Shown here: positions 32,820 through 42,257 of the stretch, piece by piece
Numbering within the stretch: the first letter of the stretch is position 1
Layout: each line of letters begins with the position of its first letter
Assembly (NCBI GenBank): GCA_028687545.1
Contig: JAQTZZ010000026.1
Span: 1 to 58,499, forward strand
DNA length: 58,499 nt
Source of the DNA: Candidatus Wallbacteria bacterium
GTDB lineage: Bacteria > Muiribacteriota > JAQTZZ01
Direction of reading: 5' to 3'
Notes under the pieces: generated by a model
What the model was told of the DNA's origin: nothing
Seen by the model: only the letters and a program-made list of their open reading frames with translations
The model's database searches: none
Translations under genes and position numbers: made by a program

Positions 32820-35800
32820 CTATTCAGTCACCTCGACAGTTTTCCCGGCCACGCTTGCCCTGTAATTATGCTCGTACATGGCATGCACGATGGTGGGGGA
32901 GAGAAAGAATCTGCCGATGCTGACAGGATTCAATTTGACCAGGAAGTCCTGTTTGGTGTTCCCATAAGGCAAATCCAGGAACCACATGATGCGGTCGTCA
33001 CGGATGTCCAGGTATTTCTCCTGATTCAAAGTGTATCCCTGGGTCCAGGCAGGGAGCGGCGTGCCTGCGAGTCTGAGATTGTCGATTTCCCAGCCTGAAG
33101 GCAGTATCTGCAGCAGAGCGATGTTGGAAAGATTCAGACCGGAATTACCGATCACTGTAAAGTGTCCCCAGAAAGTCGTGCCTTGTTTGATGTTTTCCGG
33201 GTTGATCTTGCTTCCGTCGTCATCCAGCCATTCCAGATAAAGTGTCAGGTTTTTCTGCTCTTCTACGATATCATTGCAGGCCGGAATTCCTTCCCATTCC
33301 ATGCTGGCGAAGAGATTTCCGGTCGAACTGTTCTTGAAAATGAGCTTATCCCCGAAACCTTCCAGGATTTCCATAGAGTATGTCTCGGCAGTGGAATTGA
33401 TAACTGTCGTCTTGCCGCCGGGAAGCGTAAGCTCTCCGGTCAAGTTTCCGCTCTGCCTGGGCTGCAGAGCCATGAATTTACCCATCGAAAGCAGAGCATA
33501 AGCCACGCTTTGAGTCGAGAGCCAGCTGTCTGTCGAAAGCTCATCCGCGATCTGGTTATAAAGTTCCAGGCTCTTCACCTGGTCGCCGAACAGAGTCATG
33601 ATTTCCAGGATAATCGCCCTGTCCCTAAGGTTTGAACCGAAAGTGCCTGAAAATTCTTCGGTCTTACCAACGTTGAGGCCGGCGCCCTTCAGGATTTCCT
33701 GCGCTGTGTTTTCCACTCCAGCGAGCTTATATGCAGCTGCCAGCAACCATTTGCTGGTGTCGTCCAGCTTAGGTGTCATGGTTTCCTTGATCAGATTCAT
33801 GGCACCCATCTGAGCCTCACCTGCCAGAGCCAGCAGATAGACCCTGTAACATCTTGTAAGTGTGTCGCCTTCACTGACAAGGGAACGGCTCTTTTCAAAA
33901 TTCTTCCAGTTGTCGAGCATGTCCTGTGAAACATGATAGCCGTGCCTGTCCGCTTCCAGCAGGAAATGTCCGGCATAGTTGGTTCCCCAGTCGCAGGTTT
34001 CTGTCATTCCGGGCCAGTAAGTAAATCCGCCGCTTGGAAGCTGGAATTTGGCAAGCCTGCGGATTGCCCCGTTGATGTTCCTGTCAACCCGGTCTGAAAG
34101 ACGGTCACCGTTTTTGAGCAGGTCTCCAAGGTAGAGCTGGGGGAAAACGCTGGATACGGTTTGTTCCACGCAGCCGTATGGATATTCCAGGAGCCAGTGC
34201 AAACGATTCCCGAGCTTGAGCTTCTGGTTTCTGGAAACCATGAAAGTCGCCTTGTTCGTACCTTTGAGGCCGCGGTCCGGAATCACCATGCTCGCCGTCT
34301 CGTTCTGACTTACAATCTTGATTTCCGTGGAATAGATGTAAGGATTGACCGGCCTGACTGCGATTTCTGCTGTTTCAGTCGCGCTGAACGAGCCTGATTT
34401 AGCGCTGACCTGAATCAGTGATACTCCGACTGCCTGATCCGCTTTAAGAACGAAATACAGGTCCTGGTCCCCTTTTTTCTCAAAATTCAGGGATCGGATT
34501 TCAGAGGATGCGGTTTTAACCGGGCCGTCGGCCGAAATTCGCACTTCCACGCTGCCCAGCCCGTCTTCCATCGCGAAAACCGTGACCGGGATCCTGACCT
34601 GATCGTCCGGACCGAGCTGTCTCGGCAGAGTTGGTAATATCATCAGCGGAGATTTGACAGGAATCGATTTTTCTGTGCTTGCATAATGGTTTTTGTGGAA
34701 AGCCAGAGCCATTACCCGCACTGCACCGACATAATTCGGCATCGTGAAATGGAATCTGGCCAGTCCATCGGTGCCGGTTTTCACAGGTCCCTTGAAGAGT
34801 GCCACAGGCTTGAATCGTTTGGCTTTGGAAAAAGCCTGCCTGGACATTTCAGCGAGGATTCCATCGCCGCCGACAGTAAAATGTTTGAAAATTTCACCCA
34901 TCTCAAAGCCGATCACATCGGAAAAAGTATCGAAGGTGGCAACTGAGAGCCTCTGCTTCTGGTTGAAATAACTCCACGGATCCGGTGTCTGAAAGCGAGT
35001 CAGGCTGAGCAATCCTTCATCCACTACAGCCAGCACAACCTGTGATTCCTCGTCAGGCGTCTGGACATCCAGATCAAAAGACTGCCCTGGTCCAAGAACT
35101 TCAGGAGCTTTGAGATTTAAAAGCAGCCTGGTATTCCGTTCCTCTACTGCCAGCGGGATCACGCCATACATGCGGAGAGGTCTGTTGTTCTTCGTCTGTG
35201 CATGGGGCTGGATCAGATTCACGAACACATAGGAAGTAGGAGCCATCGCCTCAGTGATCGGTACTTCAAAAGGCGGATCATTGCCTTTCAATTCATACCA
35301 GCTGGATGAAAGCACCTGCCCGCCTTTTTCCACGCTGACCAGAGCCCGGCCCTGTCCGGGGGTCTTGAGTGCGATCCTGGCCGTCTCACCGGCAGAATAG
35401 GATGTCTTGTCAGCTACCAGGTTGATCGTACTGGCGTCCTTGCCTGCCTGCTCTGATCCCCAGGCATACGCCCGGAAGAAGTAGCCGGCAGTATGCCCTT
35501 TGTCTCCATCCTGTACTTCTACCAGCAGCTCTCCGTATTCTTCAGGAGTGTATTCGAAAGCAGCCGGTTCTGTTCCAGAGCTGAGTGTTCCGGATTCAAT
35601 CAGTTCAGTAGAATAGGCGGTCTTGAAATGTTTCTTGAAATCGTTCTCGTTTTCATAATCCCACCACCAGTATTGATGATTAAGGTAAACCCTGTAGGTG
35701 AGCTGGATGCCGGATACCGGCTCGCCTTTGCCTGAGACCAGCATCACCTGGAATTTGGCTGGAGAGCCGGTCATCAGATAGCTGTCCTCAGGGCCGCGGA

Positions 35801-38279
35801 TGCCCACATACCGGTCAAAATACTCGATCGGGATCACCAGGGTGTCAGGCACGGGCCGTCCGCCTTTTTCCAGGACTTTCGCATCGACCACTGCATTGAG
35901 GGCAGAGGGGACATTTTCCAGGGACGGATATTTCCAGGAAGCAGCTGTGTCTCCTGAAGAATTAAGTCTGGCATCGAACTGGGGACTGGCTGTTTCCTGG
36001 AAATCCAGGCCCTCATTTCTGAAGGAGAAGGATCTGTACTTCTCAAAGCTGACTGTGCGGGGTACTATCTTCATGTTTATCGATGAGGCAAGGTCTGCTC
36101 CCGGATTTCCGAACAGATATTCCGCATGCAGGGTGGCCTTGATTTCCCTGTCTTCAGGACCCAGGATTTCCTTATCTGATGCCAGTTTCAGTTTCAGCCT
36201 GTAAGGCACTATAGTTTCGATCTTGAGGGTGTGGCTGAAGGATGCGTCACCTGCATTGATCTCGAGATTCCAGTTCCCTGTCGGATCGCTCTCGTCTGTC
36301 GCGAAAGTGAAACAGTATATGCCGTCGGCTCCTTCGCGGGAGGTGATTTGATTGACCTTGCGGTTCAGCGGATCGTAAAGTTTGATAGTCACAGGATGAT
36401 TGTCCGGGAAAGTGTTGTCCTGATTACGCAGCACTATGGTCAGGTTGACTGTTTCTCCAGGTCTGTAAACGCCGCGGTCTGTGAAAGTGAAGGCTCTGGT
36501 TCCTGAAGCAGGTTCTTCCTCGCCTGCAGTCTCGAACAGGGTGGTATCCAGTTCGCTTTCATTGAATTTAAGCAGGGACTGCTGTCCGTCACGTTCGGCT
36601 TCCACCAGAAATGCGTCAGTGCGTGGAAACTCGCATCTGCCGTTGAGATCAGTTTTTCCGCGGGCCAGAGTTTGATTCTGATAGGATAACAGCTTGATAT
36701 CTGTTCCGGCCAGGGGTTCTGTTGTGAGAAGGTTGTTGGCATACACGATGGTCCGTTTGTATTCTTTCTGTACTGTCAGTCCGATGTCTGTAAGTATGAT
36801 TGGTTTGGTCACAAGACAATGTCTGTAGTAAAATTCACTCCAGGATTCTTCATCAGGTATTCCGCAGATTATATCTTCACGATTCATGGAAAGTTCGATC
36901 ACATAGAGGCCTTTTTTGCTGTCTTTGAAAAGGTCGGACAGGTCCAGTTCAGACTGCAGCCATTTATTTGTTTCTTCGCCGATCTCCAGTGTTTTCTCAG
37001 ACACGACTACTCCCAGACGTTCCACATTGTAGAAGAAATCCTTTCTGGAGCCTGCACTCTGCATGCGGTTGTCCTGGATGAAATAGGAAAGGTTGTTTTC
37101 AAAAACCTTTTTCACCAGCAGATGGACTTTTCTGACATTGGCAGTGCGGAAATCAATTTTTTTATTCGCTGAAGTAGGCAGGAGATATCCTGAGCGGCAG
37201 AATTCCACGGCAGGCTGCATATCCCTGAATGTCACTTCACCGGTCCAGTCAGAAGTAAGCTCAGTTCCCCAGCGGCTTTTCAGGCCTTTGAGAACCCGGA
37301 TCTGATAGGTTTTCCCGGACTGAAAGTCGCCGTTCAGAACCAGAAATTTGCCCACAGCTTTGAGTTTAAAGCTGCCCAGTTCCTGCAATTGCACGAAACC
37401 CTGGTAATCCTTGCGCTCGTCGAGCAAATCGGAAAATGCAATTTCAGCGAAGAGTTTCTTGCCCTGCATTTTTTCGCGCAGATTTTCCACAGCAAAGTAT
37501 TTAAGCGGGGGCAGGTGGAAAATTTCGTCGCGGTTTTTGGCCAGGCCCAATGCCGCTGCATCTACATGGAGTGAATATTCCTGATCTTCGTCAGTGCGCT
37601 GGTATGGTCCGGATTGAAAGCCGAATTCGCGCTCTTCGCCCAGATCTGCGATTTTAAGTTCGAGCGGTGTGCCCTTGCAATTCAGCTTGATTCCGCTGAC
37701 CAGCACTTCCAGCGATGTCTTCTGTGACAGTTTGATCCTGCCTTTGTATACCAGGCTTGCCGGATCGGCTGTATCTACAAGTTCGAATCCTGCGGCAAGA
37801 TCTGAAATCTCACGGCCTGTAGTTTCAAACTCAAAGGGAATTTCCTTTAAAACCATTCCGGTACTGTCAGGGAAAAGTTTGGACTTATCAAGTTTTCCCA
37901 GATACTTCTGCCTCATCTTCAAAGGATCCTGCGGCACGAAGATCAGGGTCTGCCCGTCATCCCATCTGGTGGAACCGGCGAGAGGGGGAGTGAAACTGAA
38001 CACTTCTTTTTTCAGCGGGACGCCGATCTGGCCTGCCTCCACTTCCACACTGGAAAAGCGCACGCTGATCCGGTCTTCAGGTGAAATCAGGCCGAAGGTA
38101 ATCGAACTGATCATGTGAGCTTCGGCTGTAACCTGGGAAATCCGCGGAATTGCAGAGACGGGTTTCTGACTGGTTTCCAGGGTTTTAGCTGCAGCTGCAA
38201 TCTGTTTGGCGGGCTTAATCTTCGGTTGCTCACCGCAGCCGGACAGTATGATGGCAAGTATCAAAATCAAGGCTTTCAT
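32820..38279 (-). CDS. Alpha-2-macroglobulin family lipoprotein
   Basis: 1,819 residues. A lipoprotein signal ends at ILSGC (Cys15), predicting a membrane-anchored periplasmic protein. A series of MG beta-sandwich domains follows; FTDRGVYRPGETVNLTIVLR near 580-600 is the typical MG entry. The thioester motif GCVEQ lies near residue 1369, followed by the helical thioester domain and a C-terminal receptor-like domain. These proteins trap and inhibit attacking proteases. In many proteobacteria the partner is PBP1c, which is absent here. The thioester is intact, so covalent trapping is possible. The start has GAGGGGG upstream. Confidence 0.93.
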   Translation of the reverse strand: MKALILILAIILSGCGEQPKIKPAKQIAAAAKTLETSQKPVSAIPRISQVTAEAHMISSITFGLISPEDRISVRFSSVEVEAGQIGVPLKKEVFSFTPPLAGSTRWDDGQTLIFVPQDPLKMRQKYLGKLDKSKLFPDSTGMVLKEIPFEFETTGREISDLAAGFELVDTADPASLVYKGRIKLSQKTSLEVLVSGIKLNCKGTPLELKIADLGEEREFGFQSGPYQRTDEDQEYSLHVDAAALGLAKNRDEIFHLPPLKYFAVENLREKMQGKKLFAEIAFSDLLDERKDYQGFVQLQELGSFKLKAVGKFLVLNGDFQSGKTYQIRVLKGLKSRWGTELTSDWTGEVTFRDMQPAVEFCRSGYLLPTSANKKIDFRTANVRKVHLLVKKVFENNLSYFIQDNRMQSAGSRKDFFYNVERLGVVVSEKTLEIGEETNKWLQSELDLSDLFKDSKKGLYVIELSMNREDIICGIPDEESWSEFYYRHCLVTKPIILTDIGLTVQKEYKRTIVYANNLLTTEPLAGTDIKLLSYQNQTLARGKTDLNGRCEFPRTDAFLVEAERDGQQSLLKFNESELDTTLFETAGEEEPASGTRAFTFTDRGVYRPGETVNLTIVLRNQDNTFPDNHPVTIKLYDPLNRKVNQITSREGADGIYCFTFATDESDPTGNWNLEINAGDASFSHTLKIETIVPYRLKLKLASDKEILGPEDREIKATLHAEYLFGNPGADLASSINMKIVPRTVSFEKYRSFSFRNEGLDFQETASPQFDARLNSSGDTAASWKYPSLENVPSALNAVVDAKVLEKGGRPVPDTLVIPIEYFDRYVGIRGPEDSYLMTGSPAKFQVMLVSGKGEPVSGIQLTYRVYLNHQYWWWDYENENDFKKHFKTAYSTELIESGTLSSGTEPAAFEYTPEEYGELLVEVQDGDKGHTAGYFFRAYAWGSEQAGKDASTINLVADKTSYSAGETARIALKTPGQGRALVSVEKGGQVLSSSWYELKGNDPPFEVPITEAMAPTSYVFVNLIQPHAQTKNNRPLRMYGVIPLAVEERNTRLLLNLKAPEVLGPGQSFDLDVQTPDEESQVVLAVVDEGLLSLTRFQTPDPWSYFNQKQRLSVATFDTFSDVIGFEMGEIFKHFTVGGDGILAEMSRQAFSKAKRFKPVALFKGPVKTGTDGLARFHFTMPNYVGAVRVMALAFHKNHYASTEKSIPVKSPLMILPTLPRQLGPDDQVRIPVTVFAMEDGLGSVEVRISADGPVKTASSEIRSLNFEKKGDQDLYFVLKADQAVGVSLIQVSAKSGSFSATETAEIAVRPVNPYIYSTEIKIVSQNETASMVIPDRGLKGTNKATFMVSRNQKLKLGNRLHWLLEYPYGCVEQTVSSVFPQLYLGDLLKNGDRLSDRVDRNINGAIRRLAKFQLPSGGFTYWPGMTETCDWGTNYAGHFLLEADRHGYHVSQDMLDNWKNFEKSRSLVSEGDTLTRCYRVYLLALAGEAQMGAMNLIKETMTPKLDDTSKWLLAAAYKLAGVENTAQEILKGAGLNVGKTEEFSGTFGSNLRDRAIILEIMTLFGDQVKSLELYNQIADELSTDSWLSTQSVAYALLSMGKFMALQPRQSGNLTGELTLPGGKTTVINSTAETYSMEILEGFGDKLIFKNSSTGNLFASMEWEGIPACNDIVEEQKNLTLYLEWLDDDGSKINPENIKQGTTFWGHFTVIGNSGLNLSNIALLQILPSGWEIDNLRLAGTPLPAWTQGYTLNQEKYLDIRDDRIMWFLDLPYGNTKQDFLVKLNPVSIGRFFLSPTIVHAMYEHNYRASVAGKTVEVTE

Positions 38280-38353
38280 CAGATTCCCCCTCTGAATTCA
38301 TTTAACAGAATTCTATCAGAAAAAAGGTGGTTTTTACAGAGTTAAAAAAATGG

Positions 38354-38382
38354 TTGACAATATCAGGTTCATATTTTAAATT
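38354..38382 (+). promoter_or_regulatory. Predicted promoter of the CBM20/debranching enzyme operon
   Basis: Consensus TTGACA (38354-38359), exactly 17 bp, then TAAATT (38377-38382). The start point would be about 11 nt before the ATG, just ahead of the RBS, giving a very short leader. Confidence 0.6.
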
Positions 38383-38399
38383 ATTATTCCGGAGGGAAA

Positions 38400-38726
38400 A
38401 TGTTGTTTAAGGTCGTTTTCAGGGTACTGGTTCCGGCTGGAACAGATAAGCTCTATCTGACCGGCAGCCATCCCGCGCTTGGCAGCTGGAGCGCAGATGG
38501 AATCAGGCTCGAGTGCTGTTCTGACAATTTTACTGCTGCGATTGAATTACCTACTGGCGAATATGAATATAAATACACCCGCGGTTCCTGGGATACTGTG
38601 GAAAAGGGCAAAAGCGGGGAAGAGCTGAAAAACCGCAGGCTGATCGTTAAAACCGGAATGGTGAAAGATGATGATGTACTGGCTTTTGCAGACAATTTTT
38701 CACAGCCCGGAACCGTTCAGAAATAA
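38400..38726 (+). CDS. Stand-alone CBM20-like starch/glycogen-binding protein
   Basis: 108 residues. It is almost entirely one CBM20-type module: FRVLVPAGTDKLYLTGSHPALGSW is the typical opening (split here by its strands), followed by a YEYKYTRGSWDTVEKG strand pair with the binding tryptophans. No signal peptide is seen, so it is cytoplasmic and likely binds glycogen. It sits 18 nt before the glycogen debranching enzyme gene and probably targets that enzyme or regulates it. The start has GGAGGG 3-4 nt before the ATG. Confidence 0.85.
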   Translation: MLFKVVFRVLVPAGTDKLYLTGSHPALGSWSADGIRLECCSDNFTAAIELPTGEYEYKYTRGSWDTVEKGKSGEELKNRRLIVKTGMVKDDDVLAFADNFSQPGTVQK

Positions 38727-38744
38727 GCCGGATTCAGAATTACC

Positions 38745-40655
38745 ATGACTGTCCTTTCAGACTATTTAAAACGCGAATTCCTGGTTTCAAACGGAATCGG
38801 CGGATTCTGTTCTTCAACTGCATCAATGCTCAATCGAAGGCGTTATCACGGGCTTCTCTGCGCAGCCCTTAATCCGCCTGTTGAGCGCAGAATGTTCGTG
38901 ACAGGGATCTCTGAAACAGTTTCCACGAAAAGCGGCGAATTTCTGCTCAGCTCTCTGAAAAATGTGAATGGTCTTTCTGAATCCGGTTTCAAAAACCTGA
39001 TCTCATTCGATTTTCAGGGCTACCCTGTCTTCACTTTCAAAGCTGGAAACGCGCTGCTGGAAAAGCGGATTTTCATGCCAAGAGACCGTAATGCAACTGT
39101 TGTTTCATACCGCCAGCTCAGCGGGGATCCGATCAAGCTTCGCCTGATCCCCAGTTTCACTGACCGGGAGATTCATCAGAATTCACTGCCAGGATCTGTG
39201 AAACTCGATTTGTTGTCAGGATCAGACTGTGCCGCGACATTCATTACCAATCTGTCACATAAGATCCAGCTCCGGTTTTGCGGACCCGGGCTGATCGAAC
39301 CATATGAAACAAGGATCTCCAATGTTTTCTACGACCTGGAGGACGAGCGGGGGCTGTTCGCATACGAAGAGCTCGTCACCTGCCTCAGGATCAATACCGA
39401 GTTATCCAAAGGCCAGGAATTTTATCTGATTTTGGGCGCAGAAGAGCCGATCGCTGATATTGATCCTTCAGCCAGCCTGCATGCCGAAGACTTGCGTCTG
39501 CAAAAACTTGTTCCAGAAGGGAGTGACAGGATTACAGGCAGCCTGAAACTCGCTGCCGATACTTTCATAGTGAAAAGGCGCAGCACCAAGTCCTATACTG
39601 TTCTCGCAGGCTACCCCTGGTTCACAGACTGGGGACGCGACACGATGATCGCCTTTGAAGGACTGCTGCTCGTGACAGGGAGATTTTCAGAAGCAGAAGG
39701 AGTGTTGCTGACTTTCATCGGGAATTTGAAAAACGGGCTGATCCCGAACGTGTTTGACGACAATTCGGGAAATCCCGGAGGCTACAATACGGCAGACGCC
39801 ACTCTCTGGCTGTTCCACGCGCTCTACCGCTATTTCCAGTACACGCTCGACCAGAGCCTGGCTGCAGAATATTTTGACCTGCTTACTGGGATCATCAGAG
39901 CGCATGTCAAAGGCACTGATTACTGGATCAAGGTGGACGACAATGGACTGCTGGCAGCAGGCAACCCGGGAACTCAGCTGACCTGGATGGATGTAAAAGT
40001 CGAAGGCTGGACTGTCACTCCGCGCTGCGGAAAACCTGTGGAAATCAATGCTCTCTGGTACAATGCCCTGAAAATCATGGAATTCTTCGCTGAAATTCTG
40101 AACAGGAGATTTGAATATCAGTCGCTCTCAGTTAAGACCTTAAGCTCGTTCCAGGCTGATTTCTGGAATCCGGCGCTTAACTGTCTGTACGACGTGACAG
40201 GCGACAATTTCAGGGATGATTCGATCAGGCCGAATCAGCTCCTGGCCCTGTCCCTTCCATATCCGCTGCTGCCAGCAGACAAAGGACGCCTGATTTTGAA
40301 CAGCGTAATTGAGAACCTGTATACTCCGTTCGGGCTCAGCACTCTGCCTCAGGCAGACCCGCGTTACATAGGAAAATACAGAGGAGAACGCTGGTCCAGG
40401 GATGGAGCATACCATCAGGGGACAGTCTGGCCCTGGCTGCTCGGACCTTTTTATGATTCTCTGAAGAAATTCGGGGATACGCAGGGAAAAATAAGCTCTA
40501 TGCTTGAACCTGTGCGCGAGATGATCAGCGGGACCTGGTGCGGCACTGTGCCTGAAATCGCGGAAGGCGAATGGCCGCATGAATCCAGGGGCTGTTTTTC
40601 CCAGGCCTGGTCTGTGGCAGAGATTCTGAGGATAATTTCAAGTTACGGGAAATAA
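38745..40655 (+). CDS. Glycogen debranching enzyme (amylo-alpha-1,6-glucosidase type, GH133)
   Basis: 636 residues. An N-terminal beta-sandwich domain begins EFLVSNGIGGF with NRRRYHGLL, the common opening of archaeal/bacterial GDE proteins. The (alpha/alpha)6 catalytic domain contains GYPWFTDWGRDTMIAF (about 288-303), later PVEINALWYNAL and YHQGTVWPWLLGPF. It hydrolyses alpha-1,6 branch points of glycogen after phosphorylase trimming. It forms an operon with the CBM20-like gene. The RBS is weak, so translation may be coupled. Confidence 0.93.
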   Translation: MTVLSDYLKREFLVSNGIGGFCSSTASMLNRRRYHGLLCAALNPPVERRMFVTGISETVSTKSGEFLLSSLKNVNGLSESGFKNLISFDFQGYPVFTFKAGNALLEKRIFMPRDRNATVVSYRQLSGDPIKLRLIPSFTDREIHQNSLPGSVKLDLLSGSDCAATFITNLSHKIQLRFCGPGLIEPYETRISNVFYDLEDERGLFAYEELVTCLRINTELSKGQEFYLILGAEEPIADIDPSASLHAEDLRLQKLVPEGSDRITGSLKLAADTFIVKRRSTKSYTVLAGYPWFTDWGRDTMIAFEGLLLVTGRFSEAEGVLLTFIGNLKNGLIPNVFDDNSGNPGGYNTADATLWLFHALYRYFQYTLDQSLAAEYFDLLTGIIRAHVKGTDYWIKVDDNGLLAAGNPGTQLTWMDVKVEGWTVTPRCGKPVEINALWYNALKIMEFFAEILNRRFEYQSLSVKTLSSFQADFWNPALNCLYDVTGDNFRDDSIRPNQLLALSLPYPLLPADKGRLILNSVIENLYTPFGLSTLPQADPRYIGKYRGERWSRDGAYHQGTVWPWLLGPFYDSLKKFGDTQGKISSMLEPVREMISGTWCGTVPEIAEGEWPHESRGCFSQAWSVAEILRIISSYGK

Positions 40656-40666
40656 AAACAGAAGCT

Positions 40667-41077
40667 CTACTTTTTTTTCTTTAAAAAAATTGCGATGACC
40701 TGTTCCAGAACCTTCAGGAAGATCGGGACAAAGATAATCAAAAAAATTCCCAGCACGAAATACTGCCCGTATTTGCGCCAGAAAATACCGCGTTTGGCTT
40801 CGTCCCTCAGTTTTTCAGCAGCAGGGTAGGTCGGCTGTTCGGCCAGCACTTTATTGGCTGATTCGAGCGCTCCCTCAAAGTCCTTGTTCCTGATCATATC
40901 CCTGCCTGCCTGGATCGCCTCGCCCACCCAGTCCCTGGAGCGGTCCGGCACAACAGGAGCCGCGCCGATAGTCAGGCCTTCGAAAAGCTTTTCCGCTTCT
41001 TTCTGGTTGCCGACTTCCTCTGTGGCGTAGGCAGCATTCAGAAAGCAAATTATTACGAGACAGAATATCCTGATCAT
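40667..41077 (-). CDS. Small membrane-anchored protein with TPR-like segment
   Basis: 136 residues. A signal peptide (about 1-18) is followed by a charged helical stretch with a TPR-like pair (AGRDMIRNKDFEGALESANKVL split, then PTYPAAEKLRDEA). One C-terminal membrane segment comes at about 107-130 and the protein ends KKKK. The topology suggests a periplasmic domain with a C-terminal inner-membrane anchor. I recognise no family. The gene is convergent with the debranching enzyme gene (11-bp gap). Confidence 0.75.
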   Translation of the reverse strand: MIRIFCLVIICFLNAAYATEEVGNQKEAEKLFEGLTIGAAPVVPDRSRDWVGEAIQAGRDMIRNKDFEGALESANKVLAEQPTYPAAEKLRDEAKRGIFWRKYGQYFVLGIFLIIFVPIFLKVLEQVIAIFLKKKK

Positions 41078-41362
41078 AACTGGCCGACCTTTCTGGAATT
41101 TGATTATTAATATTATACAAATTTCCGGTTTATTTCAAACAAGTTGCAAGATTCAATAAATTTAAAGAAAATTTCTGCGGAGGAGTTGCAATAGATGACA
41201 AGGACTTGCTTGGTAATAATTTAAATCCACACTGTGGCAGATTCATGTGAAACAGATATAAATTATTCTTTTCAGCATAAAACCCGAGTCAGAGTGGCTT
41301 TCAAAGCTGCGACAAGCTGAACAGTCATCTGATAATGATAATCACTCCACCTTTTTTTCCCC

Positions 41363-41391
41363 TTGAAATATTCTTTTCCAGGAAATACAAT
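41363..41391 (+). promoter_or_regulatory. Predicted promoter of the RAYT-HEAT-giant gene run
   Basis: TTGAAA (41363-41368), a 17-bp spacer and TACAAT (41386-41391). Confidence 0.5.
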
Positions 41392-41507
41392 AGAAATCTG
41401 AAATATTGTGTTGGCCTTAAAACCGTTGTCTACTAATCAAATTGATCAAACTAACCAGGGCCTGCTGATTCAGAATTCTATAGATAGTGCAATGCAGGAG
41501 AGATAGA

Positions 41508-41556
41508 GGCTGAAATTCAGCCCGTATGTATGCAGAAACGCCGGAAACGACGGCGT
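41508..41556 (+). repeat. REP-like paired hairpins upstream of the transposase
   Basis: A palindrome GGCTGAAATTCAGCC (41508-41522) is followed by a hairpin ACGCCG (41538-41543) / CGGCGT (41551-41556) with a 7-nt loop. Paired hairpins beside a Y1 transposase gene are the usual setting of REP sequences that RAYTs bind and cut. Confidence 0.5.
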
Positions 41557-41582
41557 AGGTTTAAGAAGGAGGGCGTTTAGCA

Positions 41583-42257
41583 GTGAGCCACAGGCGATCT
41601 CTGCGTTTGAAAAATTACGATTATTCCTCCAATGGTGCGTATTTTGTGACGATCTGTGTGAACGACAGATCGGATATTTTTGGCTGTATTGAAAACGTTA
41701 ACGTGAATTTAAACGACGCGGGCCGGATGGTGAAAAAATGGTGTCGGAAATTACCGGAAAAATTCAATGAAATGACATGTGATGAATTTATCGTAATGCC
41801 CAATCATTTCCATGGAATTATTATCATCAACGGATCACCAATCGTAGGGGCGATTCCATGTAATCGCCCCGTATTATCGAATAATCACCCTGATCCCAAC
41901 GGCATGATTCCCATGGGCGAAAACGGGGTTTCTGTTAAGGGCGAAAACATGGTTTCGCCCCTACGGGGGTTGGGTCGTTACATTTCTTGGTTTAAAAGGA
42001 TGACAACGAACGAATATATCAGGGGTGTAAAATCCGAAAAATGGACCCCATTCGAACGTAAATTATGGCAGAGAAATTATTACGAACACGTCATCCGCGA
42101 TGAAAACGAATTGAACCGTATCCGGAAATATATCGGCGATAACACGGCGCAATGGGATACGGATGACGAAAATCCATTACGATATTCGCGCCCGATCCCC
42201 GTAAGGGCGATTCACGAATCGTCCAATGTGAATATAAATTATCCGGAGGATAAATGA
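41583..42257 (+). CDS. REP-associated tyrosine transposase (RAYT, IS200-like Y1 HUH family)
   Basis: 224 residues. It opens RRSLRLKNYDYSSNGAYFVTI, split over the usual RAYT N-terminus. The HUH histidines are His75 and His77 in MPNHFHGIII, and the catalytic tyrosine is Tyr166 or Tyr167 in WQRNYYEHVIRDENEL. These make single-strand nicks at REP hairpins. Residues about 84-128 are an insertion absent from compact RAYTs and are encoded by palindromic repeats. The C-terminal RAIHESS also comes from a palindrome. It starts at GTG with AAGGAGG about 12 nt upstream. Its last codons contain the RBS of the next gene, which overlaps it by 4 bp. Likely active, or a domesticated housekeeping copy. Confidence 0.92.
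   Translation: MSHRRSLRLKNYDYSSNGAYFVTICVNDRSDIFGCIENVNVNLNDAGRMVKKWCRKLPEKFNEMTCDEFIVMPNHFHGIIIINGSPIVGAIPCNRPVLSNNHPDPNGMIPMGENGVSVKGENMVSPLRGLGRYISWFKRMTTNEYIRGVKSEKWTPFERKLWQRNYYEHVIRDENELNRIRKYIGDNTAQWDTDDENPLRYSRPIPVRAIHESSNVNINYPEDK
41847..41870 (+). repeat. Palindromic repeat inside the RAYT gene (1)
   Basis: Perfect 9-bp arms GGGGCGATT (41847-41855) and AATCGCCCC (41862-41870) with a 6-nt loop, read in frame as VGAIPCNRP. Confidence 0.8.
41939..41960 (+). repeat. Palindromic repeat inside the RAYT gene (2)
   Basis: Arms GGGCGAAA (41939-41946) and TTTCGCCC (41953-41960), followed by CTACGGGGG. Read in frame as GENMVSPLRG. Confidence 0.75.
42208..42221 (+). repeat. Palindromic repeat at the RAYT 3' end (3)
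   Basis: CGATTC (42208-42213) and GAATCG (42216-42221) around a 2-nt loop, preceded by GTAAGGG. Encodes the RAIHESS tail. Confidence 0.6.

Larger units (their letters stand above)
41078..41582 (+). other. 505-bp non-coding region upstream of the RAYT operon
   Basis: No gene is seen on either strand. The first 250 bp are A+T-rich. A predicted promoter lies at 41363-41391 and two hairpins at 41508-41556, directly before the transposase gene. The long leader (about 185 nt) between promoter and GTG may hold REP-type structure recognised by the transposase. Confidence 0.6.
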
